Source: Phellopilus nigrolimitatus
Taxonomy: Eukaryota; Basidiomycota; Agaricomycetes; Hymenochaetales; Hymenochaetaceae
Assembly: GCA_021029095.1 (NCBI GenBank)
Contig: JAJOHG010000268.1
Coordinates: forward strand, 1 to 34,813
DNA: 34,813 nucleotides
Direction of reading: 5' to 3'
Made by a program: the position numbers and the translations under genes. The notes beneath the pieces are model-generated. The model was not told the origin of the DNA. It did not search any database and saw only the letters and a program-made list of their open reading frames with translations. This document shows positions 10,924 to 20,985 of this stretch, piece after piece; the stretch's first letter is position 1, and each line of letters starts with the position of its first letter.

Positions 10924-12123
10924 ATGGGTCCTGTGCGTGCTTCGACGTCAAATAATCAGCTTGGGAACTCGTCATCTGCATCGACCGATCGGAAGTCTCG
11001 CAAAAAAAGCGACTCAAACCCATACAATGGCGGTAACTCGAAAGCGAACGATGATGCATCAGACCTTCCAGGTGTGCAAAAACTCAAATCGGCGCTGCGT
11101 CAGACGCGCAGGCTTCTCGCAAAGGTGCGCTTTATGCTATGCTCTCTTCAAGAAAACTGAGAAGTTCAATCATCTGGTTCTGGTTATAACCTTCTGGGTT
11201 TCAGGATACTCTGGCGGCTGACGTGCGAGTGGAGACCGAACGGCGCTTGAGAGCACTTGAGGCAGATCTGGAGACAGCGGAGCGCAATAGGAAGGAACGG
11301 ACACTGGCGACAAAGTATCACAAGGTCAAATTTTTTGGTGAGTTTGGCATGAGACAGTTCGCGTGCTCGATTCTCTGATTTAAGGCGTATATTACTTCAA
11401 AAGAACGCAAAAAGGTATCGCGCAAGATTAAACAGGTGAAGAAGGAGTTGGTCGAGGCGGAGGCAGATTCATCTGCATCGTCAAAGAAGGCGTCGACACG
11501 GTTAGAACATGCGCTCTTCGAGTTGCGCGTGGATCTAAACTACATCCTCGTGCGTGCTATACACCAATTTTTCGCTTCTTCGACCGCAGCGTCTTCGCAT
11601 TTATCCGAGTATCAGCGTTGAAAGACACCTATGCTGATGGGCCAATTCGTGTTCGTTTCAGAATTACCCGAAGCTCGAGAAGTACATCGCTCTTTATCCT
11701 TCTGATTCTGAGAGACCGGATCCAGAGGAGACTGTTCCAGAACAGTCTGAAACGACCGCGCGGCGAAAGGCACTGCGCGAGCGCATCCGGCAGATGATGG
11801 ATGCGGGAGAACTCAATGGCGAGCCCGAGCTCGAACACGAGATGGACATTGATAGAAATAACACTGTTTCCGCGCCGCATCGCGTTATCGAACCTGCCTC
11901 CGCTCCCAAGGTACAGAAGCTCCAGAAGAAGGGGCGAGAAAAGAGTGACAGAGATGGTAGACCTACGGATAGCGCTCGCGTCCCAGGAAAGGTGGCACAA
12001 AAGGTCACGCAGAGGGGAAAGGAGAAGACGAAGGTGGGCGGTGTTGCCGACGATGACTTCTTTGATGCTGGGCCGGAGTCCGCGTCCGACTCGGACGCCG
12101 GTTCAAGATCCTTTGGAGAATGA
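10924..12123 (+). CDS. EFG1: rRNA-processing protein Efg1
   Basis: Four exons (10924-11124, 11205-11337, 11404-11549, 11662-12123) give 313 residues with consistent phases and ordinary GT...AG introns. Efg1 family proteins are nucleolar and needed for early cleavages of pre-18S rRNA in the small-subunit processome. The diagnostic core spans about residues 48-210: LPGVQKLKSALRQTRRLLAK, then a charged helix with DVRVETERRLRALEADLE, the family hallmark KYHKVKFFERKKVSRKIKQ across the exon 2/3 junction, LRVDLNYIL, and NYPKLEKYIALYPS at the start of exon 4. The N-terminus (1-45) is Ser/Asn-rich and basic. The C-terminal 100 residues are charged, low in complexity and end with an acidic ADDDFFDAGPESASDSD tail. 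The start is the first ATG of the only frame that joins to exon 2. It converges on the gene ending at 13008. Confidence 0.93.
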
Positions 12124-13007
12124 CGAAGTTCCGGGAATATTGATGCGAAGGCTAGAGGCGAGCATTAATATTTACCCCCTGCGATCCTAATATCCTAGAA
12201 TTGCTTTTGTGCCTTTTCTCTTTAGAAAAGCGAGCGCCTATTGCGCCGCCATCGTCATGAGCGTCTGCCACAGCATTTTCGCGAACCGGATTTAACACAA
12301 ACACGTTCACCCCGAGTAGGCATGTGGAGCATTCATCCTTCATTTTGAAAAGATAGGGAAGAGATGGCTTGTGGAGTGGGAAACGTTGGATGTGTATCTG
12401 AGCTGTCTGATATTCTAACTGGATCTGTGTGCGTTTACACCGAACCACCTTCATAGCCTTGTGTATATAACACTGTTTTCGAATTCTCAATAATCGATCA
12501 GTCGTATATGTGCTACGTGTGCTCTATATCTGGTGGGTTCAGGGGATCGACATTGTGTGGACGCTCAGCTGGGTAATTTGGGTAATTGGGAAAGTTCCCA
12601 GAAGAAAAGAAGAAAATGACAAGACAGTGGACATAGGAAAAGGAAATAGCCAGAAAAGAATAGATCGCCAGGAGGTCGAGATATGAAATATTTGCAAATG
12701 TTGATTTTCGGTAACTGGGAAAGTAACCAGAAGAAAAGAAAAATCCGACGCACGAGGAAAGACAGCGGATAGAGGAAAAGAAACTCGGTAAAAGAAAATA
12801 AGTCCGTCAGGAGGTCAAGAAATGAAGTAAAAAGGAACGATGTGTTTCTTGAGGGTTTAAATGTCTACGTATTGACTCTAATCGAGTCGCCATATGGACA
12901 GAGACATCGTAGGTCAAGTTGCCAGAACGCTCGCTAAGGTGTTGTACTCAGCTCGATTTCGGCCGCTACGCATACGATTTCAACGTCAATGCGCTATAGC
13001 CAGCTGT
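12124..13007. other. EFG1 3' flank and convergent intergenic region
   Basis: This stretch separates two convergent genes. It holds the 3' ends of both and, at 12581-12838, a two-copy purine-rich repeat. A 112-codon minus-strand frame at 12152-12490 shows no motif. Confidence 0.5.
12581..12838 (+). repeat. Two diverged tandem copies of a ~129-bp unit
   Basis: Unit 1 starts at 12581 with GGTAATTGGGAAAGTTCCCA and unit 2 at 12710 with GGTAACTGGGAAAGTAACCA. Both continue with GAAGAAAAGA, then GACAGTGGA / GACAGCGGA, AGGAAAAG and later CAGGAGGTCGAGATATGAA / CAGGAGGTCAAGAAATGAA. The order and spacing of matching blocks shows a direct duplication that has since diverged. The units are strongly purine-biased and non-coding in every frame I checked. 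Confidence 0.85.
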
Positions 13008-13846
13008 TCAAGCTCCTGACGTCTCCCAAAGTTCGTAAAATAAGCTCCCGTGCGTTGTCGTGAAACCGCTGCTGGGTGTCTGTACAGCGCATGCATAGGG
13101 TTGATTTAGATGACCTCAGTAAGCTGCCACATAATGCAGACTTTGGCGTACCGAGAGCGAAACTGCTGATGTTGGCCCGTAACCGTGATAGTCCTGGAAC
13201 GTCGATGACGTTAGGCTCGGTGGCTGAGTTTGAATCGTCAGGTTCGCGGGCGAGAAAGGGTCCGGCTGGTTCGCGGAGCCCGAAAATCCGCGCATTGACG
13301 GGATCTGCGAACTGTCATATGATTTAAATGCAAATTTATTTGCCATTCCCAAACGGCAACGGCGATTGTGAGCCAAACGAGAATCAAGCAATTCAGGAGA
13401 TTCATAAACAACTGATGCCAACATGAATCATAAATGAAGCACGCTCACCCGAACGTTGATCTTGAAGCTTGAGGATCATCCACGAAGCCACTGCCAGGAG
13501 TCTGCAGAACCCTCAGTGAGGTTCAATGATACGCCAAGCGTTAACGTAGGTCCACGTACCAGGATAGTGGAGATCGCGGATGCCGGCGTCTCTCTATCCC
13601 TGTATTCAAGAAAGCTATCGAAGCGCGTTTCGACTGGTATATCGACTCTCAGCGATGTTGATCGCGGTGCCGGGAACGGGATTATCGGGTTCGAAACCGC
13701 GTGCGGGATCGACGTCGAGGGTCGATCATACGCATGTCTAAATCCCAAATGGCAACGATGATTATGACCGAAGCCATAAAAGAATCAGAGAAGAGAACCT
13801 TCAACAACTGATTCTGACTATGAATCACGGAGAAGCGTGTGCTTAC
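13008..13846 (-). repeat. Tandem duplication of an intron-exon-intron-exon block (~400 bp)
   Basis: The introns at 13738-13846 and 13312-13448 align clearly. On the plus strand both carry CCCAAA(C/T)GGCAACG, GA(T)TGTGA / GATTATGA, AGAATCA, CAACTGAT, ATGAATCA and GAAGC, in the same order, ending at a donor complement CTCACC / CTTACC. The exons downstream of each have equal phases, are each split by a second intron with a GTACG donor, and the following exons both begin with an ACWCC-type TP(G/S)SGF coding start. The repeat offset is about 400 bp. Confidence 0.85.
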
Positions 13847-15255
13847 CTCGCGAGCGACGACCCTGACACCTCACTCGGAGAGCCATCGTTCCAGGGGGGA
13901 AGTCTGCTCTCGAGAGGAATGGCCTGGTTTGGAGAATATAGATCTAGAGGGCCAAAATGTGAAGTATAGAGTATATGTCCTTGCTCGAGGCCAGCGGCGA
14001 ATCCGTTCAGCTTCTGAACATTTGTATGGTAAATCGGCGTAATAGCGAATGTGGCCGTATCTAAATAAAAGCGACAGCCGCATTGACGTTGGAAGGTAAC
14101 CATCTCTCGCTGCGCATGAGAGCAGGGGAATCTATAATCGACGTTTGCAGTGGTCATGTCCGCGGCCGACAAGGGTATGTCTCCAGTCAGGAAGTGGTCA
14201 TTATCATCGAAAGGTGTCTGATCCAAGGTGAAAGTAGGGTTGCCTAATGTGAGTTGATCCCTACGAGGTTCACTAAGATCTTGTGGGAAAGCGCCAGTCG
14301 GCAGTGTAACACGGCCAGAAAGCACATTTGTCTCCGGTTCAGACTGAATAGGCGACATGTGCCAATGGACGTTGGTTTCGACCACTTCGCTCGTACTGTC
14401 ATCAGGCTGGGGAGGGCTGCATAATATTCCATGAGTACGTTTAAACAGTAACAATGAAGGTAGAATACTGCGTACACCGTTAGAGTCTGCTCGCTGCTCA
14501 CAACCAGATATGAGTTTGTTGCGCTTCCCAAAGCGTCTGGAGAACGCACAGCATCCGGCGCACGTGAAGAATGACCATTGTTGATCATATGAGCGCTATG
14601 TGCGCGTTTGGGGGAAGTCACGGAGATTGATCTGGAAGATTGATTAGACGTGCGCGTGGGGTTCCGACGATCCATGGACATCCTTGATCGAGATGGTTTC
14701 GTGGGCTTCGTGGGCTTCGGTATTTTCGAGTTAAAGGTATTCGCCATGAACTCCGCGGGAATTTGAGGTTCCTTTTTCTTTACCTTGATGTCGTTGGGTA
14801 TATCAATGAGCTGTAAAAGACGAACATGGCCAGTTTTGTCAGACGTTAGGGGGTCTTAATTCTAGAAACAATGACATACCTCATTATCAACACCAAGTTC
14901 ATAAGTCAATGTCATGCTCGTCGACTCGGTCGAGATCAGGATACCATCGCGATTCTGTATTTGAATATGGGATACAGGACGAATGAGCATTGCGCATATA
15001 GACCAATTTGTTTCGGGAAGAGAAAAAAATAGAGATTAGTAGCGATGGAATAAATCAACATCTCAGGCTCGAAATTCAAGATGAAATACGCGAGGATCGC
15101 GAGCTGAAACGGAAGGGGGATACAATACTTACTTTAGAAAGGTGTACATCATCATGCTCGGTTTTATACGGTAGGGTTGGTGTTGCTGTACGCGATGGAT
15201 CCCTGTCGAAGCTTCGTCGGGGCTGAATAGGTCCTTGCAAGTTTTCTGGACGCAT
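13008..15255 (-). CDS. Ser/Pro-rich protein of unknown function with duplicated C-terminal exons
   Basis: Eight exons chain in phase on the minus strand: 15133-15255, 14880-14954, 14478-14810, 13847-14406, 13560-13737, 13449-13501, 13152-13311 and 13008-13079, giving 517 residues. I do not recognise a family. Residues 67-110 are basic, with a KPTKPTKPSRS repeat; the centre is rich in Ser, Thr, Pro and Asn and likely disordered. Exon 4 has a Cys segment, FPCSHAQREMVTFQRQCGCR, similar in layout to one in the 18542-19764 gene. Exons 5+6 and 7+8, with their upstream introns, are duplicates: both exon pairs have the same phases and the second exons start TPGSGF and TPSSGF. The promoter side (15310-15440) is pyrimidine-rich on the coding strand. 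Exon 1 and its 178-nt intron are the least certain. A nuclear regulatory role is possible but is a guess. Confidence 0.55.
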
Positions 15256-16213
15256 TGCTAGAAAATAAATGGAAACGAGCGGGGTGGGTGTGACTATGGT
15301 ATAATTGGCGGCAGAGGGGTCTCCCCCGTTTGGCGGGAGAGGGAGGGGAAGAGGGACGGAGAGGGTTGAGGGACGGAAAGGTTATAGGACGGAGGAATGT
15401 AAAGGATAAAGGAAAAGGGAAGGAGAAAACAAGAAATAGTCTATCGTACATCAAAGTAGACCTTTTAGTCATTCAACCCATCTGAAGAGACGCCAGACCT
15501 GCTGCGCGCAGCGAAAAGGTGTAGCCACATAAAAGGATACGAAGCAAAGTTGGCAATCTTCTCGATTAGAACGACGGACGAAAAGGTGTGGAAGGTAGAT
15601 GAGACGGACTCAAATGAACGGCAGGGGGCGGACCTAGTTAACAGGCTGTGCCCCGGTACACAGCCGATAAATTTTTTTGACTCGTCAAACGGAAAAAGTA
15701 TCCGTCATATCGTCAGCTGTGAAAGCTGGTGTGGGTCGCCTAGGACAGCGCATCGTGATTAAATGCGCGTTGGTCAGGAACCGTATACAGGAAACAAACG
15801 GATGGCGGACGCTACCTCCAGGTCGAACGACTCACAAGTCAAATGTGATCGGGCGCAGATATTATCCAGCATCCAAAGACATGAAACAGATGCTGTCTCC
15901 TCCGAATCTCCCAATCAGACGCGGATCAAAAGTAGTCAGGGAATTGGAGAAGTCCCAAAGCCATACCCGAACTACGTAAGAATGCGACAAGGAGCTGGGG
16001 CTGTTGTTAGGGAAGGTCATAAAGCAGAGATGTCTCGAGGTCACGTACATTTTGGGAGCCAGCATGACCTCAGGAGTTCTTCGTAAATGGCTTGGTAAGT
16101 ATGCTGACCAGATAGCTTATTCAATAGGCAATCCTGCGCGAAAGGAAGCGGTGCAACGGTAAAAACACTGCGAGCGTGGCCTGATGGATGGGAGCGCAAA
16201 AAACCGCTTCCCG

Positions 16214-16310
16214 GGCGGACGGACGGACGGGAGGTGGAGTGGGAGGGGGAAGGGGTGTTGGAAGGGTGGAAGAGTGGAAGGTGGAATGGTGGAAGGTGGA
16301 AGGAGGCAGG
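16214..16310 (+). repeat. Low-complexity GGAC / GGTGGAA purine tract
   Basis: Three GGAC repeats are followed by a run built from GGAGG, GGTGGAA and GGAAGG words with almost no pyrimidines other than T. It looks like a decayed microsatellite. Open frames across it are composition artefacts. Confidence 0.7.
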
Positions 16311-17320
16311 GGCCAAGGGCAAGCAGACGTTGATTGACGCGGAACTTCCTTCTGATGTGGCGTTCGAATCTTCGCCCAAGATTGATCACCTGCATAACAC
16401 ATTCTCACAGCAAATTGTTGAGTGTTTCAATAAAAATCTACAAGAAGAGTCCATCCGAGTAATTTGGAACGTTGATGGGTTCACGTTATAACCAGGCGGC
16501 TTGAAACGTATTAGGCTGTAACACTATTTCTAGTGAACGCGTCCCTCCCTCTAGGAAAAGTCAGACAAATCCGTGTACGCCAATACGCACATGTATATGC
16601 TCGAACATCGGTGGTAGCCGCGCCGCGCCGCGTTCTTTTGCGGCATTACGACTACAAGCTGGGAGCAAAGGAAAAGAAGTCAAGCGTGCGAGATCTGTAT
16701 TGAATTTGAAGCAGGAGGTTCACGGCATAGTGCTGTCAGTATCATCGAAAGGAACCTGTCGACTTCTAGAAGTGCTCGGTAGTCGCCCCGACCTCGGAGA
16801 GTCGCGGAGTCCAATTCAGCAAAGATATGCAATTGGTTTGACTGATTGTAACCATGATGGTGTGGTTACTGTGACTCTCCTCGCTTGCTATACAGTTCTG
16901 AAGACAGTTCAAGACGCTGCTCCCAAATACGCACCGCATTAGTGCTAAAAGAGTCTTATCATTGTGACAGGTGCGTCGAACCTCAGCATTTATCGTCATC
17001 ATCTCAGTACTTAGCCCTCCGAGTCTTCTGTAATTCTACCGCGGACACGGTGGTGTACCATCCATTGTTTGGTATCAAAGACTGTCTGGAATGATCGTAC
17101 TGCTTTCAAGTGTTTTAAGACATTTTCAGACATAATTTGGAGGTGAGAGAATTTCACCAGTGAGTACACAGTATTTTCTTCAACGCCTTCTTAACCTGTT
17201 TCGTCATCCGGTCTTGTATTGATCTCCTAAATGGCTTGTGCCCTTTTTTGCCTATGGGCATGAACTGCGACGACGTCACCGTTGGGAGTCGTGCAACGGG
17301 ATAGATCTAGGCAGGGTCGA

Positions 17321-17350
17321 GCGCAGATGCGACACGTGCCGCGTCTGCGC
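17321..17350. promoter_or_regulatory. 30-bp near-perfect palindrome centred on an E-box
   Basis: The 30 bases from GCGCAGATGCG to CGCGTCTGCGC fold back with only two mismatched base pairs and have CACGTG at the exact centre (17333-17338). CACGTG is the site of bHLH factors such as Pho4 or Cbf1 in fungi. There is no confident gene close by, so whether it is regulatory is unproven. Confidence 0.4.
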
Positions 17351-18541
17351 GCGTACGTTGGTTAGGATAATGTGTCGGAAATTTCAACTCCAGAACTGTG
17401 ACCTGTGATTGGCGAGGCCGTATCGTGTGCGCCTCCCGCGATCCGAGCTCTGGAGTTTACTCGAGAAAATAACGTTATATAATAAGTTGCGGAAGAACAG
17501 AATAAATCAAGAATACATATCACAATACAAATTCGAAATACGCCACCGCGTGTGATCTGGAGGCACTGTGGATGGCAAACGGGAGACCGCTGGCGTCGAT
17601 GCGATGCTTTCGTCCCCAGCACCTACTCCCGATTATCGATGTTACTCTTCGCGATTCTTCGCCTCGTCGCGGTCGGCGGAAGGAAGCGATTGATAAATGC
17701 AGTCTCGAGATAATGTCCTTTGTGCATTCTCGAGAACAGAAACCCTGTCGAGCACGAGTAAAGCGCTATAATCCTCGACGAGGGACGCGTTCTGACGCGT
17801 ATCGGAGTTTCTGGTGTTTAAGCGTCCATCAAAAATTTCAAGCTCCGCCAGTAGTCTGGGACCGGCCTTGCCACCCCGCTTCGCGGGAGTCCTCAGAACG
17901 TAGTCTGGTTTGTTAACAACGAGATCAGCTTCACATCCGGTAGATCTATGCATGAACTTCAAGAAGCTCAGCGCTTCATGTTCCAATCATCGAGACGTCG
18001 GTATGCATAGGAACACTCGGGTTTCCTACACAAGTTGATGCGATGTGTACATCAGACGCTAACCATCACGCAACTTGACTCCGCGATTAGTGCCCTTGCA
18101 ACGACTTGACTTCATCAACCTCACGAGGCTCAAGTGTAGTATCGTCTTTCGAGCAAAGAAAAAAACTGTTTCCTTTTTTGTCGAGCGTCAAAATTCTACA
18201 ACGTGATCGCAATTCGAACCCGCTCCGGGATGTTATTTTTTGATGAGACACGTCGAGATGTTGCAGCGCGCGCTAAATACTTACGCCAGAAGCTATGTAG
18301 CGACAGCCATCTTTTGTCTCAGATATTGATTCGAATACACGTTTATAAGACTGGCTCGCAAGATTCTAAACCCGCGCCAACCGACCAGGCAGGGATTTTC
18401 TTACGCTCTCCTTCATATCGGATGGTCGGCTGTTGAGCACCCTACAAGCGTTACGGTGAGCAAGGACGATACGTTTCTACCAAGGTATTCTACTAAGGCA
18501 GGAGTCAATGAGAATGTGTATGGTGCTTTTCACTCAGCGGG

Positions 18542-19764
18542 TTACAGCCTTCCGCATACAAGCTCCCAAATTTGTTCCACAGTTATAACTCCGATGGGCA
18601 TTCGTCTTTCGACGTCGTAGACGATATAGAGACCGCAGTTCTGGCACCGTTCGACGCGAGACTCCGGCAGATTGTGCAGCGTGCAAGGGTAGGTTAGAGG
18701 AGTAGCACTAGGTTGGGGGTCGGGAGGCATGATCGATGAGGGCGTGACAGGAGAAGGTGAATCTGTCATCATCAACGCTTCTCCCCCCGAGAACGGAAAT
18801 CCCTTCGAGAACGGAAGTCCGGGAGGTAAACCGAGGAGTGAAGCGTTATTGAAGCTGTGGGCATCGCGTGTTTGAGGTACTTCGTCCATCGCAAAACCTC
18901 CAGCTTCTGGAGTTGACAAATGCGGCGAATATTGGTAAATGTATCCTCCTGACTGCACCGACATTCCTACTTCATAACCAACCCCAGGCGTCGTTAGCGA
19001 AAGCCCAAGGGCATTGGAATTATTCGACGGCCAATGGGTCGAAGACGACGAAAAGGCCGGAGGGGTCCAGACGGGTATTGACTGTTCGCCGACGGATCCG
19101 CTCTGGATCGGAATCGGTTGGCCAGATGGTGGTTGAATCGTGAGGCTAATCATATACGGGATTGTCGTGAGTTCCGAGATATTATATTGACAGGGAATAA
19201 CCTACTGATAAGTGCTTTCTGACACCATTGACCGGTGAGCAGAGATGTCTGGGGTTATCGTTTCGTAAAACGGTTCGTCAGAAATCGAGGATAAGGGGGA
19301 GCTTCCGACTGAAGAGGCGACTGGAGAATGATGGGCTCTTTTACCCGCCCGTGCGACGCTCGTCGGAAACTGGGCCGTGTCCATAGTGCCTCCCGTGGAC
19401 CGCCAATCGCTGAGTCTTGAACGAATAACGGGGACCTTCTTTCTTCTTGGTCGCGTCACAACCGAACCCTATAGGAAGAAGAAAAGAATAAGAAAAGAAT
19501 AAGAAAGGGAATCGAGAGGTTTTATGAGATAAGTCCCCTCACGTCTTCGGCTTTGAACGTCCCCATCATGTCTTTTTGCGCAGGAACAGAGACATGTTGA
19601 ACCCGCGTAGGAGAGGCTTCGGCGGATGCCTGCGCCTTGAAGGAAGACATCAAAAATGAAGGAATTTTGAGCCTGACGCTGACGGAAGCGGGTGTTATGA
19701 AAGGACTACCAGGAGTGCTTGAACGAGTGACGTCGAAGTCAGCTTTTATACACGGGATGCGCAT
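18542..19764 (-). CDS. Ser/Pro-rich protein of unknown function
   Basis: Three exons (19543-19764, 19206-19468, 18542-19145) with introns of 74 and 60 nt give 362 residues in consistent phases. I do not recognise a family. Residues about 75-95 hold a basic stretch, VTRPRRKKVPVIRSRLSDW, that could be a nuclear localisation signal. The middle (120-300) is rich in Ser, Pro and Gly, with LTIQPPSGQPIPIQSG and LSLTTPGVGY. The last 45 residues look folded: YPCTLHNLPESRVERCQNCG, then LYIVYDVERRMPIGVITVEQ and WELVCGRL at the end. That segment resembles FPCSHAQ...RQCGCRFYLD in the 13008-15255 gene, so the two may be paralogues. The ATG at 19764 follows an in-frame TAG directly upstream, which supports it as the start unless an intron lies there. 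Confidence 0.6.
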
Positions 19765-20985
19765 CCACTAGCGTTGACTCGCGTGGCTCGTGCGTACCTG
19801 GAAACGCACACGAGAGGAGAGTGATAAGCAGCAGCAGCCCACGCGATACTTGTGCCGCAGCGTTACATAGAACAGCATAGCACGGTCAATGCCCGACTAT
19901 ATGTTGTCCAGATTTCGGCTGCAGCGAAATTAATCTTCTCCGGCCGGTGAGAGTTCGGCCATTTACCCTGGCTAAAGCAAGCAGGTTGGCAAGTCAATCG
20001 GCTGATTAGTGGACGATCTTCGTAGAACGGGCGGTGCTCAGACCATGCTAATACTGCGTGTAAAGACTTCTCGTCTTTGACGCCTGCGAATTTTGAAAAG
20101 ACCGGACTTGGACATAGCACCCGATCCTGCAGATCCATCGAGTATGCCCTAGCGAATCGACCTGCAAAATCTGAAAACATCGACCCTGAAGAACAACGTC
20201 CAGACTCTACGGCTGTTTAATAAAGAAAACTCACTTTTACATACAGCCGTGGAGCAGCTCTGTAAGTGAATGGAATGCGAATACGCTATGTGTGCGATCC
20301 TTTACCGACAAAAGCCGTTTTCCAGAAGGGGCGGGATTCCTAATGCAGCATGTGTGCAGGTCAAAAGCGACCTCTCTTCCTTTCCTGGGACGCGAGCGGA
20401 GCTGCAGACTCAGTACAATTTCCAGAGGCAACAATTGGTGCTGTGCATTGTATCCGACGAAGTTAGCAAGGAACAATTAACCAAAGAATGCGGTTATAAG
20501 TCCGTTGATTTCAGTCAGTAAGAAAACGGAAAGGGCCTAATTTCGCTGGCGTAAAACTGTGAAGGATGTCAGAAATACCTTGATTTTCATGAGGCCAAGA
20601 CTAGGAAAATCATGTGCAGATCTTGTACGAGGGATCGATCTGCAAGCTGTGTGTGGGTGTATATAATACCGGGTACCCACGCCGATCTTACGCTTTTAAA
20701 AAATGGCACGTGACCAGTGACGCGTGAGCTCCCACCATCATCCTCGCGATAGTTTGTTTTAGGAAGAACCGATTTCTGTTGGAATTTCAGCGAACGCGCA
20801 GAAACTGATTTGGGGGTTACAGACAAATCGGGTAGATTAATGAGCAGCTTGCAATAGGCTGAAGTCTTGTACCTTGCTACGAGAGTCCCAGGGGAGGTTG
20901 CTTAGTAAAACTATGACCAATCTTAGGTAATACCACCGCCAACGGGACAAACGGACTCTCTGTGCGCGACTGCTGGCGACCTCAT
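19765..20985 (-). other. Possible small multi-exon gene, unproven
   Basis: On the minus strand a chain of six pieces (20937-20985, 20692-20858, 20579-20600, 20408?-20306, 20235-20259, 20048-20185) can be joined in phase into about 167 codons ending in TAG at 20048. Two of the pieces are only 22 and 25 nt, and the protein resembles nothing I know. With this many free choices the model may be over-fitted. The rest of the stretch shows no gene. Confidence 0.2.

Larger units (their letters stand above)
15256..18541. other. Intergenic, no firm gene (15256-18541)
   Basis: Purine-rich stretches lie at 15310-15440 and 16220-16320 (GGA/GGTGGA-type low complexity), and a GC-rich palindrome lies at 17321-17350. 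Frames of 107-114 codons at 15763-16086 (plus), 17572-17916 (plus) and 17642-17986 (minus) have no recognisable motif and cannot be chained convincingly. Confidence 0.45.

Noticed and set aside
13680..13695. GGGTTCGAAACC resembles a tRNA B-box.
   Set aside because: It lies within an exon of the minus-strand gene and no cloverleaf can be drawn around it.
16041..16408. Three overlapping minus-strand frames of 92-112 codons rich in Pro, Ser and Leu.
   Set aside because: All run across the low-complexity purine tract, which lacks stops on the complement in every frame; a composition effect.
17572..17986. Two 114-codon frames on opposite strands.
   Set aside because: They overlap for most of their length, neither has a recognisable motif, and neither joins to further exons.
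19863..20180. A 105-codon minus-strand frame that could be an upstream exon of the 18542 gene.
   Set aside because: No acceptor between it and 19764 joins in a phase that avoids stops, and the ATG at 19764 is directly preceded by an in-frame TAG.
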